A stretch of DNA of 59,094 nucleotides from Flavobacteriales bacterium (GTDB lineage Bacteria > Bacteroidota > Bacteroidia > JANQJC01). The notes under the pieces were generated by a model, which had not been told where the DNA came from, did not search any database, and worked only from the letters and a program-made list of their open reading frames with translations. Position 1 is the first letter of the stretch; each line of letters opens with the position of its first letter. The translations under genes and the position numbers were made by a program. This document shows positions 35,322-44,014 of this stretch, piece by piece. The stretch covers positions 1 to 59,094 of the forward strand of contig JANQJC010000081.1 of the NCBI GenBank assembly GCA_028281825.1, read 5' to 3'.

Positions 35322-37781
35322 CTAAAAACCGTAACTCACCCTTATGGTAGGCTTAGGAATCATCCCCTTTTGTATTGAATAAACCAGGTCAACCCTACCC
35401 ACTTTAAAGATGTGCTCAATACCAGCACTTACCTCATAATAGGTATTGATGTTCTTGGTATACAGCATATGAAAACCTCCCACCGCTTGCCAACCCAGCC
35501 TTCTCAATAGCGGCAACTTATTAAATATGAATCGGTTAAAATGATGCTCCAGGTGCACTAAGCCATACATATCATTAGAGCTGTTGGCATAGTATGACAT
35601 GGCCTTGAACCTGTCAAAATCGGCATCCACAAAATGCACTTGTGATGTCATAAAATGCCGATAATCAACAAACGGGACATTCGCATCATTTATAAAAGTA
35701 CCAGCCTCCACTTTCCATTCTGTTTCACCCAGTAAGCCCAGCCTCACTTCATCTTCTACTCCAACACTCGCAAAATCAAAATTGGTACTACTATTTAAAA
35801 CTCCTGCTACACCTTTTTGATACTTTAATTTCACCTCAGGCCACTTCGACCTCATGTTTATTTTCCTCTTGGGATACTCATAATATTTTTGAGCAAACCT
35901 TATCCTGGCACTAATGGAAATAGTGATAGCATTATGCGACTTAAAGGCTGGACTTGTCCCCTTGGGGTCCAATGGATTATTGCTGGTAAATACACTGTTA
36001 TCCCTGTCATTATACACCTTTGGCAAGCTGGTGCTATTATGCAAAGGCACACGCTCACTGTACTCAACCGAAGTATTCAAGTTAAAGCCGTTAAGCAACT
36101 CCTGCCCCCAGCTCACTTTACCATAATTCTTCTTGTATATTTTAGCCCAGTTCTGCTCCAATATCATAGTATAAAGGCTATTCATAAAAGGCCCTATAGG
36201 CTGACGCCCATTGAATTGAAACACATAAGAACCAGCTGCTAAGCCAATATTTGCCCGATTAGTAGAATTAAACCTATGATTTCCCTTTAGGTTGAAATAC
36301 AACTGTTGCTCGGTATTCACACGAACAGCTGCATTCGCACTAGTCCGGCTACGCTCTTCCTGATTGAATTTTAAGAACCCAAAATCCAAATCGAGTACAC
36401 CACCTTCAACTGTGTTGAATTGAATCGCCTCTATTAATGATGGAAAGGTCCACCTAATATTTTTAAATGAGTTGCGATAGTTATACCCGAAAAATACATT
36501 CGCAATCCTATACTTATTACCCTTTGCATCAACGGAATCTTTATACTCCTTGCTTTCCTTCACCAACTCTAGGCTATCCTTAAAACTATAGTCTTTAATC
36601 TCCAATGGTGTTAGCGGCACTATCCTCACGCCTTCCCAATAGCTCTCAGATTTTTCATTCGACTCTTCTTCCACCTTTATCTGTGGTCCCTTAAAGAACT
36701 TCTTATCATCATCACTTTGCCCCACATCATAATTGCTGAAAACCCCCAGATAGTATCCATTGCCACTTACTTTCACAAAGCCCGCCGAAAAAAATATATC
36801 GGCTCGCTGGGTACCCACCATCCAAATACTATCAGTAACAGGTATATAGACTTGGTTCAACCTAAGGCTATCCACAAAGTCTACACCTGCATCCTTGGTT
36901 AGAAAAAAATCAACTTCATGTATGCGCCAGGCTCCATCTTGTATGTATAAATCACCAGTAAAAAGCGGTGCGCCAGAGGTTCTTGGTATCACCCTTATTT
37001 TATGAACCAAAATGCCATCCTCAAGGTATTGGCCTCGATATTTATACTTGTAATGCACAGTCGCGGTACTTGCAATAGGTGATATAAAACTCCGCTCTCC
37101 AAACTCAACACCCAAAGTGTTTTCATAAAAGTTTACATCAAAGTCAAGGGCACTGTTCCATGTAAATCCTTGTGACTTTCCACTTACTTTTGAAGATACT
37201 ATCACTTCCTTCTCCTTGTCTGGCGCCTCGAAATAGTATTTTGAAACAGATTCTGATAAATAAACTATTCCACTCCGCGTGCTATCAAGCCCATCAATAT
37301 TTATGCTACGCCCCATAAAGCTTTTGGGGATATTTTTCACATAGTTCATCCCCTTGATATAAGTATCGCAAGAATACTTCTTCACCTGCTCCAGGTAATA
37401 CTTTCTCCTGCTTTGTACCTTATTGATAATCTCTAATGCATAATCCTTATCGGCTGTCACCACAACCGAGCCCAACTCAACCGATTGTAATTCCAGTCTC
37501 ACATTCAATTCCACATCAGCATTCCCAATGTTAACTTGCTGCACACTGGTTTTATACCCCACGTAGCGATAAACAATCTCATACTCACCCGACTTTAGGT
37601 CCAGAAAGTATTGCCCATCCTGGTTGGTAGTAGTTCCAGTGGTAGTTTTGTTAATGTAAACTGATACAAACGGCAATGGTTCACCCATATCATCAGTCAC
37701 CAAGCCAAAAAGTTTAGCCGCAAAACCAGAGGTTGAGAAAAGTAAAAAATAAAGAAGTGTGGTAACTAATCTTGCCCTCAT
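35322..37781 (-). CDS. DUF5686/carboxypeptidase-regulatory-like outer membrane protein
   Basis: About 819 residues. The start is ATG 37781, one codon inside a TTG. The signal peptide ends TSGFAAK. A CarboxypepD_reg-like beta-sandwich (about 22-110: GLVTDDMGEPLPFVSVYINKT, GTTTNQDGQYFLDL) leads into the large DUF5686 region (about 125-819), which is rich in aromatic barrel strands and ends VRVSYGF-like with a C-terminal Phe (SYGF). This architecture is common in Bacteroidota and resembles a TonB-receptor barrel without a plug; function is unknown. It is read in the same direction as the esterase and sensor genes upstream. Confidence 0.9.
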   Translation of the reverse strand: MRARLVTTLLYFLLFSTSGFAAKLFGLVTDDMGEPLPFVSVYINKTTTGTTTNQDGQYFLDLKSGEYEIVYRYVGYKTSVQQVNIGNADVELNVRLELQSVELGSVVVTADKDYALEIINKVQSRRKYYLEQVKKYSCDTYIKGMNYVKNIPKSFMGRSINIDGLDSTRSGIVYLSESVSKYYFEAPDKEKEVIVSSKVSGKSQGFTWNSALDFDVNFYENTLGVEFGERSFISPIASTATVHYKYKYRGQYLEDGILVHKIRVIPRTSGAPLFTGDLYIQDGAWRIHEVDFFLTKDAGVDFVDSLRLNQVYIPVTDSIWMVGTQRADIFFSAGFVKVSGNGYYLGVFSNYDVGQSDDDKKFFKGPQIKVEEESNEKSESYWEGVRIVPLTPLEIKDYSFKDSLELVKESKEYKDSVDAKGNKYRIANVFFGYNYRNSFKNIRWTFPSLIEAIQFNTVEGGVLDLDFGFLKFNQEERSRTSANAAVRVNTEQQLYFNLKGNHRFNSTNRANIGLAAGSYVFQFNGRQPIGPFMNSLYTMILEQNWAKIYKKNYGKVSWGQELLNGFNLNTSVEYSERVPLHNSTSLPKVYNDRDNSVFTSNNPLDPKGTSPAFKSHNAITISISARIRFAQKYYEYPKRKINMRSKWPEVKLKYQKGVAGVLNSSTNFDFASVGVEDEVRLGLLGETEWKVEAGTFINDANVPFVDYRHFMTSQVHFVDADFDRFKAMSYYANSSNDMYGLVHLEHHFNRFIFNKLPLLRRLGWQAVGGFHMLYTKNINTYYEVSAGIEHIFKVGRVDLVYSIQKGMIPKPTIRVSYGF

Positions 37782-37812
37782 CAAGCCTCAATATTACGGC
37801 ATTATCCCCTAT

Positions 37813-39939
37813 TTATCGATGCCGAACAACCTTATGAGTAGAAATTCCCTTTTTAGTTTCAACGCGCAATAAGTATACTCCTGAAGAGAGGTCGCTCATA
37901 TCAACCTTGCAAAAACCAGTTTGAGTTGACAAGAAAACTAGTTCCCTTCCCATCACGTCAATCAAGTGGATATTAAAACTATCAGTCCCTCTCACAAACA
38001 ACTCACCCTTTACTGGATTTGGATAGATAAAGAGTTCCGTTTGACTGATTTCTTCAACTCCCACCCACATATTATATGGTTCTGATTGATTACTGCATCC
38101 ATTAGTATCACTTATTTCAACCATGTACTCGCCCGAGTTTTGAGGGACTATATAATAATTAGTTGCATTTGCAACCATATTGCCATCCTGATACCACTGA
38201 TAATCATAGCCAAGGTAAGTAAGCAGGCTATCACCTTGCTGAAACACATCTGGAACAGGCGGTAAATCATTGACAAAAACTGTGGCTTGGTCGCTGTTTT
38301 GGCACCCCGTAATGGTATCAATAGTTGTTAAGGTATAGTTTGTAGTTACTGTAGGCGAGGCTTGTGGATGAATGAAAAAAGGATGGTCTAAACCAATTGT
38401 TGGTGACCAAATATACAATTGCCCTTGAGCCCAGCCATCTAATTGCCCTTCTTCTCCTTTGCATATTTCTACATCATTGCCAGCAGATACAAATGGAGCA
38501 GGTATTACATCAATTGAAACACTATCCAAGCTCTCACAATATCCATTAGAGACAATAACTGTATATACGCTACTAGCATCGGGAAAAGCTGCGGGGCTTG
38601 CCAGGTTGGGGTTACTCAATCCAAAAATCGGACTCCACAAATAAATAGTACCACCTGCTGCACTCAATATCACTGTCTCACCTTCACAAATAGACGTATC
38701 AGAACTAGTCAACACCTCTGGGTAATCATGGATATTAACCATCAACTCGACGGTATCACTCTCGGCTTGCCAGTGATTAATTTCTTGCACCGTTAGTTCT
38801 GAGCTGCCTATTTGGTTATAGCTTATATATACTATGCTACTATTGGCATTGCTACCTACAATTTCTCCATTACTTATTGTCCAACAATAGTTAGAACTAC
38901 TCTCCGCTCCATTGATGGCATACTCTATGGTATCCCCAATGCACACATCCTCCTCACCATCTATTTGTGGTAGTTCAGGCTTGAGCAACTGCTCATACAG
39001 AAATTTAGAAGATTTCTCTACAATGGTATCGAGTTGGTTAGGGTCCGTAAGCCAGGGCTCGTGGCCCATCCCGTCAAACACATAAAGCTGGTTGGGTATC
39101 CCAAGATGGTTAAGGCGAGCGGTTATTTCCAAGGAACCATTGACTGGAGGAAAAGCTGGATAGCTAAACGGCACTCCATTATCAAATGGCACAGCATTAT
39201 CCTGATTACCATGCATGGATAGCATAGGCGGGTCTCCGACTTCAATAATGCTGGTATCTAAAGTTGCTCCCCAATAGTTTAATACTGCCCTTGCCTTGCT
39301 TGGCCCAGGAAAATAGTTACCCGAACAATCCAGGCAGCCTAAATCTGGATTATCGTAGGTAGAGGGTATTGCCTGTCGTTCATGCTCATCACCATAGGTT
39401 GAGAATATAGCCATGATACTACCTGCACTATTACCACCTACATAGAGCTGATTAGTATCTATCCTAAAGGTATCTGCTTTGGCCTTTACCCACCTCACTG
39501 CTGCATTCATATCTTGCACTGCTCGGTATACCGCTCGCTCAATACTTGGTGTACTCACTGTATTAAAACACTTTCTATAATCGATTGAGAACACCACAAA
39601 ACCTCGCTTGGCCATTTCATAGCAATACTCTTCTACAGGTATAATGCGCTTATCACCAATCAAAAATGCACCACCATGTGCATAAACTATACATGGCCTT
39701 TTACTCAATGTATCTCCGTCTGGCTCATACACGTCAAGGTTATAATATTGTATGCTTTGATTGGTTTCAATGGCGCATGCCCCTTGCAACGCATAGGATT
39801 GGTTGTAATTCAAATCTTCATGGGTTCTGGAAGAGTTGAATATGGCATTCAGATATCTGTTGCTGGTGCATTGCGCATTAGTATCAACAAGCAATGCTAA
39901 AACCAAAAACACAGAAAGGAAATATCTCACTTGAACCAT
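37813..39939 (-). CDS. Secreted alpha/beta-hydrolase esterase with T9SS tail
   Basis: About 708 residues from ATG 39939, two codons inside a TTG. The signal peptide ends DTNAQC. A BD-FAE/carboxylesterase-type domain (about 20-320) has oxyanion HGGAF, nucleophile GGNSAGS, a likely acid in HGNQDNAVPF and the final His in GMGHEPWL. PKD/Ig-like modules follow (about 325-615; repeated CIGDT/CEGET/CKGEE starts and YLWSPIFGL / YIWSPTIGL). The protein ends in a T9SS type A sorting domain (IYPNPVKGELFV ... GVYLLRVE). It is likely displayed or released to cut ester side chains such as acetyl or feruloyl groups on polysaccharides; the substrate is inferred only from family. Confidence 0.88.
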   Translation of the reverse strand: MVQVRYFLSVFLVLALLVDTNAQCTSNRYLNAIFNSSRTHEDLNYNQSYALQGACAIETNQSIQYYNLDVYEPDGDTLSKRPCIVYAHGGAFLIGDKRIIPVEEYCYEMAKRGFVVFSIDYRKCFNTVSTPSIERAVYRAVQDMNAAVRWVKAKADTFRIDTNQLYVGGNSAGSIMAIFSTYGDEHERQAIPSTYDNPDLGCLDCSGNYFPGPSKARAVLNYWGATLDTSIIEVGDPPMLSMHGNQDNAVPFDNGVPFSYPAFPPVNGSLEITARLNHLGIPNQLYVFDGMGHEPWLTDPNQLDTIVEKSSKFLYEQLLKPELPQIDGEEDVCIGDTIEYAINGAESSSNYCWTISNGEIVGSNANSSIVYISYNQIGSSELTVQEINHWQAESDTVELMVNIHDYPEVLTSSDTSICEGETVILSAAGGTIYLWSPIFGLSNPNLASPAAFPDASSVYTVIVSNGYCESLDSVSIDVIPAPFVSAGNDVEICKGEEGQLDGWAQGQLYIWSPTIGLDHPFFIHPQASPTVTTNYTLTTIDTITGCQNSDQATVFVNDLPPVPDVFQQGDSLLTYLGYDYQWYQDGNMVANATNYYIVPQNSGEYMVEISDTNGCSNQSEPYNMWVGVEEISQTELFIYPNPVKGELFVRGTDSFNIHLIDVMGRELVFLSTQTGFCKVDMSDLSSGVYLLRVETKKGISTHKVVRHR

Positions 39940-40002
39940 TACCAAAGAGGCTTTGATAGGTTCTAAGGTATAAATAAAATGCTTTTCTAACGCAAGACGT
40001 AA

Positions 40003-43000
40003 TTAGCTTACTTTAATTCCCATCACGAGAATATCGTCAATTTGAGGTGTTTCTCCCTGCCATTGTTCTAGCTCTTTTGCCAAAGCCAGTTCCTGTTCTT
40101 TCACAGGCAATTTTGACAACTTAACCAGTAGTTTCTTAAATCTACCCGTCATATACTTCTTGGCCTTAGGACCTCCAAATTGGTCTGAGTAACCATCTGA
40201 GGACATATATATCATGTCTCCTTTGTTAAGCTTTACAATACGGTTGTCGTATGTGTAGTCCCCCTCTAGCATTCCTGATATCGGGAATTTGTCCCCTTCA
40301 ACTTCTTTTAGCTCGCCGTTGCTTATGATATATGCCGGCCTTAATGCCCCGGCAAATTCAGCTTCAAGAGTTTCAACGTTCAAGCGCATCAATACTATAT
40401 CCATGCCCTGTGCGGTATCAAACTCCTTAGCGCTTTGCATAAATGCCAGTTTCAACCCATCGTTAAGTTCCTTTAGCACTTTTGCAGGGTCGGTCATTTT
40501 ATCTTCAATAATTATGTGGTTAAGCAAGTCACTGCCTATCATTGACATAAATGCACCAGAAACTCCATGCCCTGTGCAATCTACAGCGGCCACAAACACA
40601 TCGTTGCCATTTTTGTAATACCAGTAAAAATCTCCACCTACTATATCTTTTGGTTTATAGAAGACAAAAAACTCATCAAAAGCCTTACTCAATTCCTCAT
40701 GGCTTGGAAGTATGGCCATTTGTATATTCTTGGCATAAGTGATACTCTCCGTAATGTGGGTATTCTTTTCCTCTATCACCGATTTCTGCTCCCTGATTTC
40801 CTCTGTCCTCTCCATCACCACTCGCTCAAGTTCTTCTTTCTCCTTCACAAGTCTCATCTCACGCCACTTCACATATATAATTAGTACAAGAAGTATAGAA
40901 CCACTCAAACCAGCATAAAACCAAGTAGTTTTCCAAAACGGAGGCGTTATTATAAATGAAAACTCCACTGGATTGTCATTCCACAAGCCCTCATTATTAC
41001 ACGCCCTAAGTTTAAAAGTATACTCCCCAGGTGGTAAATTAGAATAGTTGGCCTCCATCATATCCGTCGGTGGCACCCAATCTCTATCCAAACCCTCAAG
41101 CATCCATTGATATCTCACCTTTTCTGGTGAAGTATAACTAGCCGCAATAAAGTGGAACATCAAATAGTTTTGGTCATACGGCAAGGTCAGGTCAATTGGC
41201 AAACCATTGGCCGTAACCTCTTTGGCATAATCTTTCCAATCTACTTCTTTAAAAAACAACTCTATATCCGTGATAGATATTTGAGGTTCCACATAGTTCT
41301 CATGCAATTTGGCAGGATTAAGTTTGGTTACTCCGTCCATAGTGCCAAACCATAAATTACCCAGCCTGTCATAAAGAGATGCATTGTCATTACACTCTAT
41401 ACTTATAAAGCCATCCTCACGGCCATAGTGCTTTATTTCCAGCTTTTGTTGGTCATTGATGCTTATTCTATTCAACCCGTTTTGTGTACCAGCCCACAGT
41501 ATACCCGTATGGTCAAACACCAATGAGTGCACATTGTTTGAACTTAAGCCATCAGTCATGGTAATAAAGTCAGGCACCCCATTACTAAACCTCATGATAC
41601 CCTCACCTTCAACCCTAAAGAACAAATGCCCCGTTTTGTCTTGAACTATTTGCTTCACAGGAGCATTTTTCAGCCCTTCTTCTTCAGTAAAAGTCCTTAT
41701 CTCATATTCTCCCGACTTAAGTCCATCGTATATTATCTTACAAACCACACCGCTATATGTTCCCAACCAAATATTTCCAAAATGGTCTTCATGTATTGAC
41801 ATGATTCGGTTAGTATTCCGGTCTTCACTTATAGATAAGGTCTCAAAGCCTAATTGGGAGTGCCTTGCTATACCAAAATCCGTTGCGAACCAAATATTGC
41901 CCTCCTTATCACTTATCATGTCGTTGATTATATTGTCCGGCAGTCCCGACTCCTCGGTGTAATTAATCACCCTGTTTCCTTCATACTTATACACTCCACC
42001 AAAATCCATAGTGCCAAACCACAAGTTACCAGCAGCATCTTCAGCTATAGTGCTTATATAATGACTATTTAGGTCCTCATCAATGTCAAACGGAACAAAA
42101 CGCTCGTCTTTAAGCTGAAACACACCACCGCCTTCATTTCCGACGAAAACAGTCCCCTTACTGTTCTTAAAAATTCTAGTGACTTTTACAGCATTAAGAC
42201 CATCGTCTTTCCCATAGTGCATAAACGCCAAATCATACAAGCATGCCAAACCGTTATTGGTGGCTACCCATAAGTTCCCCTCCTTATCCACCAATAAGCC
42301 ATTTACCTGACTACCAGGTAACCCATTCATCTCACCTATATTGGTAATTGCATCACCCTTCAACACACTTATTCCATCATAGGTGCCTAGCCAAGTATAG
42401 CCCTTCTTATCCTCACTTATACTTGTTATTTGAAAACTTGCCAAGCCTTCCGCAGGCCCAACATTGTTAAAAAACTCTCCATCAAAACGGCTAAAACCAT
42501 TGGTAGTACCAATAAGTATCTCCCCCTTAGAGTTTTTCTCAAGTCGCGTAATATAGTTTCCAGGAAGTCCCGTTGCAGTCGTGTACCTTATTGATTCACC
42601 CTCTTGAAACCTAAATAATCCACCGCCATAGGTTCCTACCCATATATTACCATGGTCATCACATAATATGCTTTGGGCATAGGTATTATCCAACCCGTTC
42701 TGGTCGTTCAGGTCAAAAAACTTTTCGCCATCCCAACGAGATACACCACTAAAAGTAGCTACCCATATATTACCATTAGGGCCAATAGCCAGCCCTTTTG
42801 CATCATTGCTTAAAAGGCCATCATTTTGGTCGTAGCCTTTAAATCTTTTTCCATCAAATTTGGCTATCCCCTTGTTTTCGCATATCACCCACAAATTCTG
42901 CTCGGTGTCTTGTGTGATATCCACCACCTTGCTACTAGGCAAACCATGGTCAAGGCTGTAATTTTCGAACCTTCTTCCATCAAATGAACTTAGGCCACCA

Positions 43001-43176
43001 TTGGTACCTATCCAAATTACACCGTTATTCGCCTGAAAAACACAGTTTACCTGGGCCTGAACAAGTCCATCACGCGCTGTGTATACCCTGAAATTGTATT
43101 GTTGGGCAAAACAGCTATACGCTCCAAAAAAGGATAGTAAGATTAATGATAATGATAGCCAGTAAAATTTCCTCAT
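40003..43176 (-). CDS. Two-propeller periplasmic sensor with cytosolic PP2C (SpoIIE) phosphatase
   Basis: About 1057 residues. The signal peptide ends CFAQQ. About fourteen Reg_prop blades (residues about 30-620, each with GNIWVGT- or NLWFGT-like strands) make two seven-bladed propellers. A Y_Y_Y Ig-like domain follows (about 625-745, YSNLPPGEYTFKLRACN), then one membrane helix (about 750-770), a charged coiled coil (about 775-815) and a PP2C/SpoIIE domain (820-1057). All metal Asp are visible: VGGDF, DCTGHG, SSDGYSDQFG and QIDD. An external ligand would thus control dephosphorylation of a cytosolic Ser/Thr phosphoprotein. The hybrid-kinase output usual for such sensors is absent. The start is ATG 43176. 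Confidence 0.92.
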   Translation of the reverse strand: MRKFYWLSLSLILLSFFGAYSCFAQQYNFRVYTARDGLVQAQVNCVFQANNGVIWIGTNGGLSSFDGRRFENYSLDHGLPSSKVVDITQDTEQNLWVICENKGIAKFDGKRFKGYDQNDGLLSNDAKGLAIGPNGNIWVATFSGVSRWDGEKFFDLNDQNGLDNTYAQSILCDDHGNIWVGTYGGGLFRFQEGESIRYTTATGLPGNYITRLEKNSKGEILIGTTNGFSRFDGEFFNNVGPAEGLASFQITSISEDKKGYTWLGTYDGISVLKGDAITNIGEMNGLPGSQVNGLLVDKEGNLWVATNNGLACLYDLAFMHYGKDDGLNAVKVTRIFKNSKGTVFVGNEGGGVFQLKDERFVPFDIDEDLNSHYISTIAEDAAGNLWFGTMDFGGVYKYEGNRVINYTEESGLPDNIINDMISDKEGNIWFATDFGIARHSQLGFETLSISEDRNTNRIMSIHEDHFGNIWLGTYSGVVCKIIYDGLKSGEYEIRTFTEEEGLKNAPVKQIVQDKTGHLFFRVEGEGIMRFSNGVPDFITMTDGLSSNNVHSLVFDHTGILWAGTQNGLNRISINDQQKLEIKHYGREDGFISIECNDNASLYDRLGNLWFGTMDGVTKLNPAKLHENYVEPQISITDIELFFKEVDWKDYAKEVTANGLPIDLTLPYDQNYLMFHFIAASYTSPEKVRYQWMLEGLDRDWVPPTDMMEANYSNLPPGEYTFKLRACNNEGLWNDNPVEFSFIITPPFWKTTWFYAGLSGSILLVLIIYVKWREMRLVKEKEELERVVMERTEEIREQKSVIEEKNTHITESITYAKNIQMAILPSHEELSKAFDEFFVFYKPKDIVGGDFYWYYKNGNDVFVAAVDCTGHGVSGAFMSMIGSDLLNHIIIEDKMTDPAKVLKELNDGLKLAFMQSAKEFDTAQGMDIVLMRLNVETLEAEFAGALRPAYIISNGELKEVEGDKFPISGMLEGDYTYDNRIVKLNKGDMIYMSSDGYSDQFGGPKAKKYMTGRFKKLLVKLSKLPVKEQELALAKELEQWQGETPQIDDILVMGIKVS

Positions 43177-43275
43177 CAACTATTGCTTCAACAAAGCCTC
43201 CGGATAAAGACTCTGTCTTACTACGTTGATGTGTTAAGAAAGTTTCTAAAGCTGCTATGCTATTGACTTACTGCT

Positions 43276-43794
43276 TCAAGGGGTACCCGCCTCTGACTGA
43301 GCCGACGCTGCCAAGGATGCCAAATCTCTGTCAAACAGATAAAGCCCACCTTTGTCATTACCAATCAACTTCAGCTTGTCCAGCAACGTGCGAGCAAGGT
43401 TTTCCTCTTCAATTTGCTCGGCAACATACCATTGCATGAAATTATGTGTGGTGTAATCCTTTTCTTTCAAACAGGCATCTACTAACTTGTTTATTTCTGT
43501 AGAAACCTCTATCTCATGCTTCAAAACCAATTCAAAGACGGCATTCACCGTACTAAAATTGCGCTCAGGAGCATCCGCTTCAGGTACTATGGCGTGGCCA
43601 CCACGCTCATTGATAAAACGAAACAACTTAAGCATGTGCATTCTTTCCTCGTCACTTTGCCTATATAAGAACTTAGACACCCCATTAAAACCCTTAATTT
43701 CAGCCCATGAAGCCATAGCCAAATAATACTGCGATGAGTCAAACTCAAATTTCACTTGTTGATTAAGTAGTTTTTCTATTTTTTTTGAAAGCAT
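43276..43794 (-). CDS. ftnA: Ferritin
   Basis: This 172-residue non-heme ferritin forms a 24-subunit cage that oxidises and stores iron. Ferroxidase residues are visible: Glu17, Tyr24, Glu50, His53, Glu94, Gln127 and Glu130. The start is ATG 43794 (MLSKKIEKLLNQQV). A frame extending to 43857 adds 21 residues not found in ferritins, and a promoter lies within that extension. It stands alone, 100 bases downstream of nothing on its strand except the divergent PKD gene region. Confidence 0.95.
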   Translation of the reverse strand: MLSKKIEKLLNQQVKFEFDSSQYYLAMASWAEIKGFNGVSKFLYRQSDEERMHMLKLFRFINERGGHAIVPEADAPERNFSTVNAVFELVLKHEIEVSTEINKLVDACLKEKDYTTHNFMQWYVAEQIEEENLARTLLDKLKLIGNDKGGLYLFDRDLASLAASAQSEAGTP

Positions 43795-43821
43795 ATTTTT
43801 CCTGTTTGATAGTTTATTCGT

Positions 43822-43829
43822 CAAATATA
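43822..43829 (-). promoter_or_regulatory. -7 promoter element of the ferritin gene
   Basis: On the minus strand TATATTTG matches TAnnTTTG exactly, 27 bases before the chosen ATG. This supports the shorter protein. Confidence 0.5.
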
Positions 43830-44014
43830 TAAAGAAGTTTCTGCCTGTTTTGTTCATAAAATTCTATTCGGGTAAGTAATTTCTTAATGAAGCTCAAAAT
43901 AAAAAGTAAGTAGAGATATCTAATAAATATTTGAACGCGTAAGAAATTATCAAAATTATATTCCGCCTATAATTATTTAAACCAATATTTGCATCAAACA
44001 TAAAGTGTAAAGTC

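Noticed and set aside
43795-43857. Longer ferritin N-terminus
   Set aside because: The extra 21 residues are unlike ferritins and a perfect -7 element lies inside them.
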